Positions 8,513-17,558 of a DNA stretch of 36,699 bases are shown here, piece after piece. Every line of letters starts with the position of its first letter. The first letter of the stretch is position 1. This stretch comes from Sulfitobacter noctilucae. GTDB taxonomy: Bacteria; Pseudomonadota; Alphaproteobacteria; Rhodobacterales; Rhodobacteraceae. The stretch lies in contig NZ_JASC01000006.1 of the NCBI RefSeq assembly GCF_000622365.1, positions 1-36,699 of the forward strand, given 5' to 3'. The notes beneath the pieces were generated by a model that ran no database searches, was not told the origin of the DNA, and saw only the letters and a list, made by a program, of their open reading frames with translations. The translations under genes and the position numbers were made by a program.

Positions 8513-10330
8513 CTACCCATAACTCTCCCGCTGTGCGGTGAACATCGCTGCATAGAGACCCTCTTGGGCCATCAGATCGGCGTGGCTGCCTTGTTCGACC
8601 ACGCGGCCTTCGTCCAGAACGTAAATATGGTTTGCGTGGGTAACGGTGGACAGACGGTGCGCCACGATGATTGTGGTTTTATCGCGGGACAGTTCGGTGA
8701 TGGCGTTGCGCACCTTTTCTTCGGTGCGCTGGTCCAGTGCGGATGTGGCCTCGTCCAGCAGCAGGATCGGGGCTTCGCGTAGGAAGGCGCGCGCGATGGC
8801 GATGCGTTGTTTCTGACCGCCCGACAGTTGCGAGCCTTTGGGGCCCAGTGGCGCATCGCCCCGTTCGCGCATCAGCACGTCGATGCCCACCAGTTCGGCG
8901 GCGCGCCAGATCTGTTCTTCGGTGGCATCGGGTTTCACATAGCGGATGTTTTCATAGATTGAATTGTTGAAGATCACGATGTCCTGGGCCACGACCGAGA
9001 ACGACTGGCGCAGCTTGTCGATGCGCAGTTTGTCGATGCGTTCGCCGCCGATGGTCACCTCGCCGCGCTGTGCATCATAAAGTCGTGCAATCAGGCTGAG
9101 CACTGTGGTTTTGCCCGATCCGGTGGCGCCGACGATGGCAGTGATCTTGCCGCCCTCGAAGGTCATATCGACCCCGTCGAACAGCGGCTGGCTTTCGGAA
9201 TACTGGAACGCCACATCGTGCAGCACGATGTCGCCCGAGGGGTCAAAGCTGTCTTTGGCATCGGGCGCATTGGTGATCGAGGGGCGCACGCGGTACATGC
9301 CACGCAGGCTGTCGAGGATGATCAGGCTGGCCTGCATCCGCACAAAGAAATAGGTGAGCCTGCGCGCAGGATCAAAGATCAGCGCCATGCCGATCATGAA
9401 GCCGATGATCGCGGCCCCGTCCATTGCAAACCCGGGATCCAGCGCCATATAGCCGCCCGCGCCGATGATCAGGATATAGATCGTGGCCGACATGATATCG
9501 ACCGAGGGGCTCATCAGGGCCTGCACCGCTTGCAGTCGCAGGGCAAGGTTCTTGATCTCCTGGCTCGCGTCCGTGAGGCGGGTGCGTTCCATCGGTTCCT
9601 GGTTGGAGATCTTGACGGTGCGCATGCCGTTGGACATTTCCTCAAGCCCCGACATATAGGCGCCCATCGCGTTTTCCGCGCTTTGCTGCACTTCCTTGAT
9701 GCGGTGCGAGATATAGCGGACGACAAAGGAAATGCAGGGCAGCACGATGGCCACCAGCACAAACAGATGTGGCGATTTCCACGTCAGATAGCCCGAAACG
9801 ATGATCACCGTCACCGCATCGCGCACGGCATTCACGGTGGTCTGGCCGATGAAATCGCTCAGGTCCTGGGCCTGGTTGACCAGCCGCAGGATGATGTCGC
9901 CGGCCTTGGTCCGCTCGAAATAGGCCAGATCCAGCACCATCATGTGGTCGATCAGGTCGCGGCGCATCTTGAACACCGCGTCAGAGGCCAGCCAGACCGA
10001 AATGCGCGGCACCAGATAGGACATCAGCGCGCGTACACTGAAGATCCCCATGACCATCACGCAGACCCAGACCAGCCCGGCCACATCACCGTTTTCAAAA
10101 ATGACCCGCAGGCCGTCTTCGGTCAGCCGGATGAACTGCTGATAGGCAAAGCCCTGCACCAGGATCATGCACATCACCAGACCCAGCCACAGCGCCTTTT
10201 CCTTGAGGTAGGTGTGGTAGAACCAGTGGATGTTTTCCTTGTCGCGGTCCGTGAAAAGCGGTTTGCGCGGCCGGCTTCGCCATTTTCCGAAGGGATTGAA
10301 CTTGGTCGACATAAAGTAGAAACGCCTCAT
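8513..10330 (-). CDS. MsbA-type ABC exporter (fused membrane and ATPase domains)
   Basis: A 605-residue half-transporter that should work as a homodimer in the inner membrane. The membrane domain covers residues ~40-335, with hydrophobic spans near 47-66, 85-108, 170-205 and 282-320. The ATPase domain has Walker A GATGSGKTT (401-409), signature LSGGQ (502-506), Walker B ILLLDE (522-527) and the switch histidine H558. There is no peptidase domain, which argues against a peptide-cleaving bacteriocin exporter. Relatives flip lipids or lipid-linked glycans, so export of the product of the neighbouring glycosyltransferases is a reasonable guess. The start may be the ATG at 10330 or the one six codons later at 10312, which has GAGG upstream. 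It is divergent from the DUF4214 gene across 446 bp. Confidence 0.9.
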   Translation of the reverse strand: MRRFYFMSTKFNPFGKWRSRPRKPLFTDRDKENIHWFYHTYLKEKALWLGLVMCMILVQGFAYQQFIRLTEDGLRVIFENGDVAGLVWVCVMVMGIFSVRALMSYLVPRISVWLASDAVFKMRRDLIDHMMVLDLAYFERTKAGDIILRLVNQAQDLSDFIGQTTVNAVRDAVTVIIVSGYLTWKSPHLFVLVAIVLPCISFVVRYISHRIKEVQQSAENAMGAYMSGLEEMSNGMRTVKISNQEPMERTRLTDASQEIKNLALRLQAVQALMSPSVDIMSATIYILIIGAGGYMALDPGFAMDGAAIIGFMIGMALIFDPARRLTYFFVRMQASLIILDSLRGMYRVRPSITNAPDAKDSFDPSGDIVLHDVAFQYSESQPLFDGVDMTFEGGKITAIVGATGSGKTTVLSLIARLYDAQRGEVTIGGERIDKLRIDKLRQSFSVVAQDIVIFNNSIYENIRYVKPDATEEQIWRAAELVGIDVLMRERGDAPLGPKGSQLSGGQKQRIAIARAFLREAPILLLDEATSALDQRTEEKVRNAITELSRDKTTIIVAHRLSTVTHANHIYVLDEGRVVEQGSHADLMAQEGLYAAMFTAQRESYG

Positions 10331-10776
10331 TCCGTGGCTGCTCTTTGCCCTTTATAAGTCACTGCCCTTGGGCGCAATGATGCCAAGCAGCATGGGGCCT
10401 GCTCGGCGCTTTATCGGCAGCGGTCTGGCCGTCTGTGTTGCGAGGGTGACTTTGATGCTGCCGTAGACCGCTGGCGTTGGAGGATTCTGCTACCCTGAAT
10501 GGAATATGCTTGGCGAAGGGCAATATCCACTTGTGAACGGCATCACGGACCGCGGCCGCCTGAACGGACCTTTGGGGCAGGGGCGCTTTGGGCATAAATC
10601 AAATTATTACAGATACTTGATGGCTTTGGCATCGACTTGATCCAATGCTTTGCCCCGCCCTCCGGTCAAGGCAGGGCAGAGGATAATCCTTGCCACAAGC
10701 GCACCCCAGCCATGAGGATAACGGGTATAGGCATGTTTATTTTGATGCCGCACTTTTCATTTGGGGGATTTCTATC
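10331..10776. other. intergenic control region of the ABC exporter and DUF4214 gene
   Basis: No credible gene is seen in these 446 bp. The part near 10590-10640 is AT-rich and probably holds the promoter of the plus-strand DUF4214 gene, but no clear -35/-10 pair could be chosen. A GGGGGA ribosome-binding site at 10763-10768 serves the ATG at 10777. Confidence 0.4.
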
Positions 10777-13371
10777 ATGGCCACGACCGAACAAGTCGAA
10801 CAGATCGTCAAACTTTTCATCGGGTATTTCAACCGCGCGCCGGCACCCGGCGGCACCAACTACTGGACCGGCCGGTTCGAGGCCAGCAGCGAAGGTCCGG
10901 CGATGACCTGGGCGGAGATCGCGGAATCGTTCTCGGTCCAGAACGAGACCACGACGCTTTATCCGATCATGGACACGCGCGACTTTTCCGAAAGCTCGCT
11001 GCAGAGTTTTTTCAATTCTGTGTTCCAGAACCTTTTTGGCCGCGACATCCGCGAAGGCGGGCTGACCTATTATTCCAACCAGCTGACCTCGACGGATCCA
11101 GATGTGCAGCGGTCGGTGGGCGAGATCATTCTTGATATCATCAACGGTGCCAACTCCGGCCCCGACAAGGCGCGCATCGACCACAAGGTCGCGGTGTCGG
11201 TCGATTTCTTCAACAAGACGGATGCGATCGAGGGGTTCGTCTTTGACGCCGACGCCCGCGCGGTGGCGACCAGTTTGCTGACAAACGTCACCGAAGACCC
11301 CGCGACAGTGGGGCCTGCGCTGGCGCAGACCAACGCCTATATCGACGATGTAGGCGGCAACCAGCCCGGCGTCACGGTCAACCTGACCACGAGTGCCGAT
11401 CTGCCCGGTGGTGACGGTGGCGGAACAAGCACCACCGGCACGGCGAATGCCGACACCTATGCGGCCACGGTCGAAGGCACGACAGGCGGCACGCTGCAAA
11501 ACAGCGATGTGATCGAAGCCGGTGACGGCACGGATACGCTGAACATCCGGGTAGTGAACGCCAGCCAGACTGTCGCGCCCAGTGCCACGGGTCTTGAGAA
11601 AATCACCGTGACCAGCCAATCACAGAATTCCCAGTTCATTCTGGATATGTCCGGCATGGCGGGCGAAACCGAACTGACGGCGATCGACACGGCCGCCAAT
11701 TCGTTCACCGCCTTCATCAATGTGGATGAGGGGGCAAATATCCGTCTGGAAAACGTCGATGGCGGCAGCCTGGTGAACTTCAAGGGCGACAGAAGCACCT
11801 CGACCACGGATAGCCTTGATCTGTTCATCAGCGATTCAGGCACAGCCAACCAGTCGGCGATATTTGCCACGGTACAAACCAATGTCAACGTGATGGATAC
11901 AAGCTTCGAGCAGATCGCGCTCGAAACCGGCGGGACAACAGCTTCCTTCCTGAACCTGCCGAACATGACGCTGGATACCCTGACCGTCACCGGCACGCAG
12001 CAGTTGCAGCTTGAGGATACCGGCCGCAACTTTCAGGAACTGAAATCCGCCGACGCCAGCGGCATGACCGGCGGCGGGCTTTTCCTCTTTGCCTCGGGTG
12101 TGACCTCATCCGACTTTGCCTTCATGGGCAGCGATTTCGACGACACGCTGCAGCTGAACAACAATCTGTTCAACAATGCCAATACCCTGTCACTGGATGG
12201 CGGCGACGGGACCGACATGCTGGTCGTGGACAGCTTTACCAACCTGTCGGCAGCTTCAGTCAATGCCGCCAACGGGTTCGAGGTGCTGGCCGCGGCAAAT
12301 GCGGTCTCCAGCCTGCAGGCAGATGATTTCACCAAGATCGACGAATTCATCTTTGGCGGGCAGACCGGCAATGACGGCCGTCTCAACATCCGGGGCGTGA
12401 CCGACGAGGACAAGTTCGTCTTCCGCTCGGACGTGGGCCGGACCGACGAGGCGGTGCAATTCTCGACCGCAACGGCGGGTCAGTCGGTCACCTTCGAGCT
12501 GAACGCCGACACCGGGTCGGGGGGCGAGATCCGCATGACCTCAAGCGGCTCTAACAACTCTAGCGCTGCCGTCGGTTTCGGCACCAGCAACATCAGCAGC
12601 GTCGAAATCATATCGAGTGGGTCCAACACCGCCGCTAACGTGATCCGCGGGATCGATAGCGGCTCCAACAACTACTTTGCCTTCGACAACCAGAACGGAC
12701 CCAGTAGCTTTACCCTCTCCGGATCGCAGGCGCTGACCATCACCGCCGAGGCGGGCGTGAACCTCAACTCAAGCTCCGACGAGACGGGTTTCGTGAGTGC
12801 CGTCAACCTCAACGGATCTGCTGCCACCGGTGCGCTGCGTCTTGCAGGGTCCAACTCGGCCGATGCGATCCAGGGTGGCTCCGGGAACGACATCTTCTAC
12901 GGCATGGGCGGCAACGATGTGCTGACCGGGAACGGCGGCGCGGACCAGTTCCGTTTCTCCAACAACAGCGGTACGGACGAGATCAAGGACTTCACGGCAG
13001 GCACCGACAAGATCGGCCTGGAGCGCGTTGATTTCACCAACACCACGGCCACAGCCGAGGGGGCGATCCTGAACGCGGCGGACTACGTCGAGAACCTGCT
13101 GTCGGTGGCCAACCTGTCAGCGGCGGACAACAACAAGGTGGTCGAGCTGCAGAGTGCGGCAAGCGAGACCCAGATCACCCAGACCACCGCGGGGGCAAGC
13201 AACACCTATCTGCTGGTGTTCAACCAGACCTCCGGCAAGGGCGAGCTGTGGTTTGACAGTGACTGGTCGAACACCGGCGGCCGCAGCATGACGGCCGAGT
13301 TCGACAACATCACCGATCTGGGCGGGCTGGTCGGCCTGAGCAACACGGATTTCGTTGAATATACGTTCTGA
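10777..13371 (+). CDS. secreted DUF4214 protein with C-terminal RTX-type calcium repeats
   Basis: An 864-residue predicted type I secretion substrate, probably a surface or matrix protein. Residues ~5-115 form a DUF4214 domain with LFIGYFNRAPAPGGTNYW and VFQNLFGRDI. A long Asp/Gly/Ser/Thr-rich stretch of likely beta-solenoid follows. Residues ~691-727 contain GGSGNDIFYGMGGNDVLTG, the glycine-aspartate nonapeptides that bind calcium after export. The last residues are GLSNTDFVEYTF, close to the end of the 1,290-residue protein (GLSPDDFGVALFA), which suggests a shared secretion signal. There is no Sec signal peptide. The ATG at 10777 is preferred because GGGGGA lies eight bases upstream. An in-frame ATG at 10690 would add 29 residues with no counterpart in the other DUF4214 proteins. 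Confidence 0.85.
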   Translation: MATTEQVEQIVKLFIGYFNRAPAPGGTNYWTGRFEASSEGPAMTWAEIAESFSVQNETTTLYPIMDTRDFSESSLQSFFNSVFQNLFGRDIREGGLTYYSNQLTSTDPDVQRSVGEIILDIINGANSGPDKARIDHKVAVSVDFFNKTDAIEGFVFDADARAVATSLLTNVTEDPATVGPALAQTNAYIDDVGGNQPGVTVNLTTSADLPGGDGGGTSTTGTANADTYAATVEGTTGGTLQNSDVIEAGDGTDTLNIRVVNASQTVAPSATGLEKITVTSQSQNSQFILDMSGMAGETELTAIDTAANSFTAFINVDEGANIRLENVDGGSLVNFKGDRSTSTTDSLDLFISDSGTANQSAIFATVQTNVNVMDTSFEQIALETGGTTASFLNLPNMTLDTLTVTGTQQLQLEDTGRNFQELKSADASGMTGGGLFLFASGVTSSDFAFMGSDFDDTLQLNNNLFNNANTLSLDGGDGTDMLVVDSFTNLSAASVNAANGFEVLAAANAVSSLQADDFTKIDEFIFGGQTGNDGRLNIRGVTDEDKFVFRSDVGRTDEAVQFSTATAGQSVTFELNADTGSGGEIRMTSSGSNNSSAAVGFGTSNISSVEIISSGSNTAANVIRGIDSGSNNYFAFDNQNGPSSFTLSGSQALTITAEAGVNLNSSSDETGFVSAVNLNGSAATGALRLAGSNSADAIQGGSGNDIFYGMGGNDVLTGNGGADQFRFSNNSGTDEIKDFTAGTDKIGLERVDFTNTTATAEGAILNAADYVENLLSVANLSAADNNKVVELQSAASETQITQTTAGASNTYLLVFNQTSGKGELWFDSDWSNTGGRSMTAEFDNITDLGGLVGLSNTDFVEYTF

Positions 13372-13612
13372 AGTGCATTCCTGTCCCGGTGGTCCATGCT
13401 TGTTTGCGTGGCCCATCGTGGCTGTGAATTCTATCCTGGTCCAGCGGCTTCAAGTATCGCTCACTGAGGTGCTCCCCATTTCTTGGACAGGATCTGGCGC
13501 TTTTTGAGCGCTTCTTTTCTCCTGCTGATCGGGTCACATTGTTTCGATTTGCAGTGAGTCGACCATTGCTGCTGGTCTGTCACCAAGGGCTTTGTGCAGG
13601 CGGCGCTGGATT
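13372..13612. other. intergenic, nothing recognised
   Basis: Between the DUF4214 gene and the terminase relic I see no gene, no convincing terminator and no terminal inverted repeats. Short minus-strand frames rich in Lys and Arg may be further decayed phage sequence, but no match could be named. Confidence 0.3.
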
Positions 13613-14192
13613 TCAGCAAGGGCTTTGGCCAGTGTGCCAACCGAGCTTGCATTCTCTTTCTACGTAAACGCCAGTGTATCTTACCAGATTGTCCAACGCG
13701 TTCATCTTGTCATGAAGTTTAATGCTGGCGTAGATCGGCTTCCCTTCATCATCAGTGCCGTTTTTTTCCAATATGGTCTCGGTAGAAACCTCTGACAGAG
13801 CATCCAGACTATCTTCTGATGTTGCTGATAAGGTTAATCTGAGGTTGACCATCCTGATCAATTTTAACTGCCTGATGCATAGAAGCGAACCCGACCTTGG
13901 CCAGTTCTGCAAGCACACGTTCCTGCGATATGCCTTGTTTTTCTGTGATTTCCTTTTTCCCTGCCTCAATCGCTTCCGCAATGTGAACCTTTTTCAACAT
14001 GCGTGAACCGAGAGTGCCGTGGGACTTCTCCTTAATCCCAGCTTTTCGATGCGCCCCGGGCGCATTGATGCCGATAAGATACTCTGCGACGAACAGTTTC
14101 TTTTTAGGGGATCGCTTGGCCCAAAATCGCGTCCTGTTACAAAGTGGCGAGTATGGTGATTTAGAACACACTTCTCCCTCTATTCTACACAC
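13613..14192 (-). pseudogene. phage terminase small subunit, frameshifted relic
   Basis: Two overlapping minus-strand frames together spell a phage terminase small subunit, the DNA-recognition part of a packaging motor. The first gives KRSPKKKLFVAEYL, then HRKAGIKEKSHGTLGSRMLK, VHIAEAIEAG and VLAELAKVGFASM, which are typical of the family. It reaches DGQPQINL and stops soon after. The next frame continues with SATSEDSLDALSEV and ends with SIKLHDKMNALDNLVRY, the usual C-terminal helix of these proteins. A single extra base near 13829 accounts for the break. No large terminase, portal or capsid gene is nearby, so this is a stranded prophage or transfer fragment. The exact start is uncertain. 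Confidence 0.72.
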
Positions 14193-14236
14193 CCATAGGA
14201 CTTATTATGTAATGTTGAGGTCAATCCCGCACCGCT

Positions 14237-14815
14237 TCAGAGCATCGTGAACGGATCATCAACAAGGCCCACCAGCTCAATCAGAAACGCGCCGTCCTCG
14301 GGGGCAAGCGCATCTGCATGCAGCTGATCAATCGTGGCCACGGCATTGCTCACGCTGGCGGGACTGCCGTCAAAGATATCCATCACGGCGCGGGTGTCGT
14401 CATACTCCGACAGCCCCTTGATGGCCGAGAAATAGACGCCGATGTCGGTCTTGGCCTGCAAGTAGGCCGCATCCGCCGCGCCGCCGGTATCGGCCTTGGC
14501 GCCGTTCAGCACCGACAGGATGAAATTCGCGGGCGTCACGCCGCTGTCTGCTCGCGCCAGCGCATCCACCCAATAGGGTCCCGAAGGGTCGCGTCCCAAC
14601 ACATTGTTGAACACCGCCGTCACGAAAGCCTGCGGGTCGGTCAGGCTGCCATCGGTGTTCAGATAGGCGGCATAGGTGGTCTGGGTCTCGGGCTGGACAA
14701 AAAAGCTCTGGGCGATCTGGTCCAAGGACATCCCGTCTTCCAGGCGCGCCGCCCAATAGAGCAGCCCCTTGGACGCCGGTGCACGGTCAAAATAGGCGAT
14801 ATAAAGCTCGGTGAT
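14237..14815 (-). repeat. duplicated DUF4214 C-terminal module, copy 1
   Basis: The last ~193 codons of the glycoside hydrolase match those of the metalloprotease (16980-17558) in strict register at an offset of 2,743 bp. Long stretches are nearly identical in both DNA and protein, for example TDIGVYFSAIKGLS and VFNNVLGRDP. Such a pair can recombine and delete the ~2.7 kb between the copies. Confidence 0.85.
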
Positions 14816-16618
14816 CTGGGCGAACTGCGCGGCTGACAGGTTTTGCGCCCCCTCAAAGTGGTCGATGGCAAAATCCGCATCGGCGAACGCCAGGTTTTCA
14901 ATATCGATCAATGTGTCGGTGCCGTCCCGGTCCGGGCGACGGTCCATCAGGGCCATGCCCGTGGCAGAGACCTGCAGGGTATAGCTGTCCTGCGTGCCCG
15001 AGAAGATCGCCGTATCGAATCCTGCATCCCCGTCGATCAGGTTAAAGGCGGCATCGCCTTGCAAGATGTCATCGCCGCTGGTGCCTGCGATCGTGCCGGG
15101 TGCCTCGGTCGGGGTCTGTGGTGCGGGCGGATTGGTGCCGTTGAGCGAGACGGTCAACTCGACCACCTCGAAGGGTTTCAGCGACAGATTGATCTGCGCG
15201 GCATCGTCAAAGCTCAGATCGACAAGCGTCACATCCACATCATGTTCGTTGTAGAAATAGGGCGCGCCGTCGATTGTCACGCTATAGGCATCCACGCCCT
15301 GTTCCCATTGCAGACCGTTGGAGGTTGCCGCATCCATCGTCACCTGCACGCCCGAGATCCAGGCCCCCGCGGGCAATTTATCCGATAGATCGAGCCGGAA
15401 ATCCTGTTTCTCAAGGCTGCGCGAGGAGACGTAGAACACCATTTCCTGCGCCGAGGCATAGGTCGAGACCGCAATGTCCGGCAGCGCGTTGGCAAAGCTG
15501 GCGGTGACCAGTTCCTTGCCCACCAGCGCAGCCGACATCAGATCGAACACAGCGCCCTGTGCGGAATTGGTCACCCGCCCCTGTGCATCCAGCCGCACGC
15601 CTGCGTCGGTGTCCAGCGTCAGGGCGGTGCGGGAATGATAGTCCAACGCCCAGACATGCGCCCCATCGACCCCCAGCGCGATCATATTCTCGAACTGTTT
15701 GACCATGCTGGAGCCTGCCACCATGCCGTGCTGTGCGCTGGCGGTGGTCTTGATGTTCCATTCGGTGATGTGCAGATCAAGGTCATCGCCCAGCCGGTCC
15801 GCCCAGATCGCGAAATCCTTGTCGATGTTTTTGACCTCTGTATCGAGGCCCCCAAGTTCGTAACTGGATTTGTTGTAGTAGTAATGTTCGGTCACACCGT
15901 CGATGGCCTCAATGGCGCGGTCTGAAAGCTGGTCGATGATCTGGGTGTTCGCGGCCGTGTTGCGGGCGGCGAAATCGGACACGCCCGGCACGGCGGGAAA
16001 TTCAGACCCCTGATTACCGGCGGTGCCCATCTGGACCAGAATATCGGGCTGGTCGGCACTGCCGTACCCTGCCCCCAACATGCCGCGCTCCACCGCTTCG
16101 ACGCCAAGCGATGCCTTGATGCCGTATGCCGTCTCGCCCATCTCCCAGTATTCGTTGCCCATCTGGAAGGCCGCGATCACATCGCCGTATTGATCCATCA
16201 CGGTGGTCACAAAGGTCTCGATCTCGGCGGCGAAGGCTGCGTATTCCGCCACATCAAGGTGTTTTGTCGGAATGATCAACGTCGCCTTGGTCGGCGTGCC
16301 GCCGGCGCTATTGGTCTGGCACCAGGTCAGGAAATTGATCAGCTCGGGACGCAGGGCACCGTCGGGCATGTCCACGATATTAATCGCGGTTTCCCCGTCG
16401 ATGGGGCGTTCACCGGCGCTGTTGGCCTTGTCCGGGTCCAGATCGGCCTGCCCGCCGCCAAAACGGATGTTCAGCGCCCCCAGCGCCTGCGCCGCCGCAG
16501 TATAGGCAGAGGATGGCGTGCCATCGTCGGTCAGTTCAAAGACCGCGTTGGCCCCGAACATATCCGCATCAACGGTTTCACCGGTTTTACGAAGACCGGA
16601 AAGTGTCATGACTGCCAT
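14237..16618 (-). CDS. secreted glycoside hydrolase with calcium repeat and C-terminal DUF4214 module
   Basis: A 793-residue predicted type I secreted glycosidase. Residues ~1-490 resemble a clan GH-A (TIM-barrel) hydrolase plus a beta-sandwich, of the GH39/GH51/GH44 kind. NIRFGGGQAD (50-59) is an early strand, MGNEYW (153-158) carries the likely acid/base E156, and HITEWN (283-288) the likely nucleophile E286. The 130-residue gap between them suits the clan. One calcium-type repeat, GTSGDDILQGDAAFNLIDGD, lies at 512-531. A DUF4214 module starts near 602 and is shared with the metalloprotease. The protein ends LVDDPFTML. No Sec signal is present. GAGG about ten bases upstream supports the ATG. 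The substrate is unknown; trimming of the plasmid's own matrix glycan or feeding on algal polysaccharide are both possible. Confidence 0.8.
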   Translation of the reverse strand: MAVMTLSGLRKTGETVDADMFGANAVFELTDDGTPSSAYTAAAQALGALNIRFGGGQADLDPDKANSAGERPIDGETAINIVDMPDGALRPELINFLTWCQTNSAGGTPTKATLIIPTKHLDVAEYAAFAAEIETFVTTVMDQYGDVIAAFQMGNEYWEMGETAYGIKASLGVEAVERGMLGAGYGSADQPDILVQMGTAGNQGSEFPAVPGVSDFAARNTAANTQIIDQLSDRAIEAIDGVTEHYYYNKSSYELGGLDTEVKNIDKDFAIWADRLGDDLDLHITEWNIKTTASAQHGMVAGSSMVKQFENMIALGVDGAHVWALDYHSRTALTLDTDAGVRLDAQGRVTNSAQGAVFDLMSAALVGKELVTASFANALPDIAVSTYASAQEMVFYVSSRSLEKQDFRLDLSDKLPAGAWISGVQVTMDAATSNGLQWEQGVDAYSVTIDGAPYFYNEHDVDVTLVDLSFDDAAQINLSLKPFEVVELTVSLNGTNPPAPQTPTEAPGTIAGTSGDDILQGDAAFNLIDGDAGFDTAIFSGTQDSYTLQVSATGMALMDRRPDRDGTDTLIDIENLAFADADFAIDHFEGAQNLSAAQFAQITELYIAYFDRAPASKGLLYWAARLEDGMSLDQIAQSFFVQPETQTTYAAYLNTDGSLTDPQAFVTAVFNNVLGRDPSGPYWVDALARADSGVTPANFILSVLNGAKADTGGAADAAYLQAKTDIGVYFSAIKGLSEYDDTRAVMDIFDGSPASVSNAVATIDQLHADALAPEDGAFLIELVGLVDDPFTML

Positions 16619-16979
16619 CGGTGGATTGCCTCAAATCAGGATCATTCGAACTGGCTTATTCATCTCAATGTCGGTGCCCACCGCCACAAAGTTGCCAGAT
16701 TTGACCTCAATAATTCAAGAAAATCGTTGATATACAGTGAAATAAGTCCTTTTGAACAAAATTGGCCCTATTTTTGCCACATAATGGTTAACGGCAAGAT
16801 TGTTTGTTTATTGTTGTGAAACAATCAGATCCGGGCGCGCCGGTTCAGGGCCGTACAGGTCGCCACGGAAAGCAGAGTGCAAAACGCAAAATACCCCCGC
16901 CAAAGGCAGGGGTATAAGTCGCGGAAAAAGGGGAGGATTTGGGGGTGCAGCCCCTTGGACGGGCCTGCGGCGGCGGGCC
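16619..16979. other. intergenic: hydrolase promoter region and protease terminator
   Basis: The part next to the hydrolase start is AT-rich and should contain its promoter, but no -35/-10 pair is convincing. The distal part holds the terminator hairpin at 16891-16914. No gene is seen. Confidence 0.5.
16891..16914 (-). terminator. rho-independent terminator of the metalloprotease gene
   Basis: Arms ATACCCCCGCC and GGCAGGGGTAT pair with one C/A mismatch around an AAA loop. Read on the minus strand the hairpin is followed by TTTTGCGTTTTG. It lies 65 bases past the protease stop codon. Confidence 0.75.
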
Positions 16980-17558
16980 TTAGCCCATCGCGAAAGGATC
17001 GTCGATCACACCCACCAATGGCATCAGGAATGTCCCGCCATCAGGATTAAGCGCTTCGGTAAAAAGCTGATCAATTGCGGCTACGGCACTGGTCACACTG
17101 TCCGCACTACCATCAAAGATATCCATCACAGACAGCGTGTCGTCGTAATCCGACAGCCCTTTGATGGCCGAGAAATAGACACCGATATCGGTCTTGGCTT
17201 CCAGATAGGCCGCATCTGCCGCGCCGCCGGTCACCGCTTTGGCGCCGTTCAGCACCGCCAGAATAAAGTTCGCAGGGGTGATGCCGCTGGCCGGATTGTC
17301 CAGCTGGTCCACCCAGTAGGAACTGGTCGGATCGCGGCCCAGTACATTGTTGAAGACGGTCGTCACAAAGGCCTGTGTGTTGACCAGATTGCCCTGCCCG
17401 TCCAGAAAACCGGCATAGGTGTTCTGGGTCTCCGGCTGGACAAAAAAGCTGTCGGCGATTTGCGGCAGGGTCATCCCGTCATCCAGACGGGTGGCCCAAT
17501 AGGACAGACCCTGTGCCGCCGGGGCGCGGTCGAAATAGGCAATGTACAACTCGGCAAT
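16980..17558 (-). repeat. duplicated DUF4214 C-terminal module, copy 2
   Basis: Partner of 14237-14815, same orientation, no net gap across the module. The two enzymes have unrelated catalytic domains, so the module was joined to each of them by duplication or recombination. Confidence 0.85.

Noticed and set aside
9218..10357. A 379-codon plus-strand frame opposite the ABC exporter
   Set aside because: It is a His/Gln/Arg-rich shadow of the transporter coding sequence with no domain and no ribosome-binding site. Similar shadows oppose the glycosyltransferases at 4383-5498 and 5948-6907.
13372..13660. Possible insertion-sequence remnant before the terminase relic
   Set aside because: A Lys/Arg-rich minus-strand frame (KEALKKRQILSKKW) hinted at a transposase start, but there are no terminal inverted repeats, target duplication or catalytic motif.
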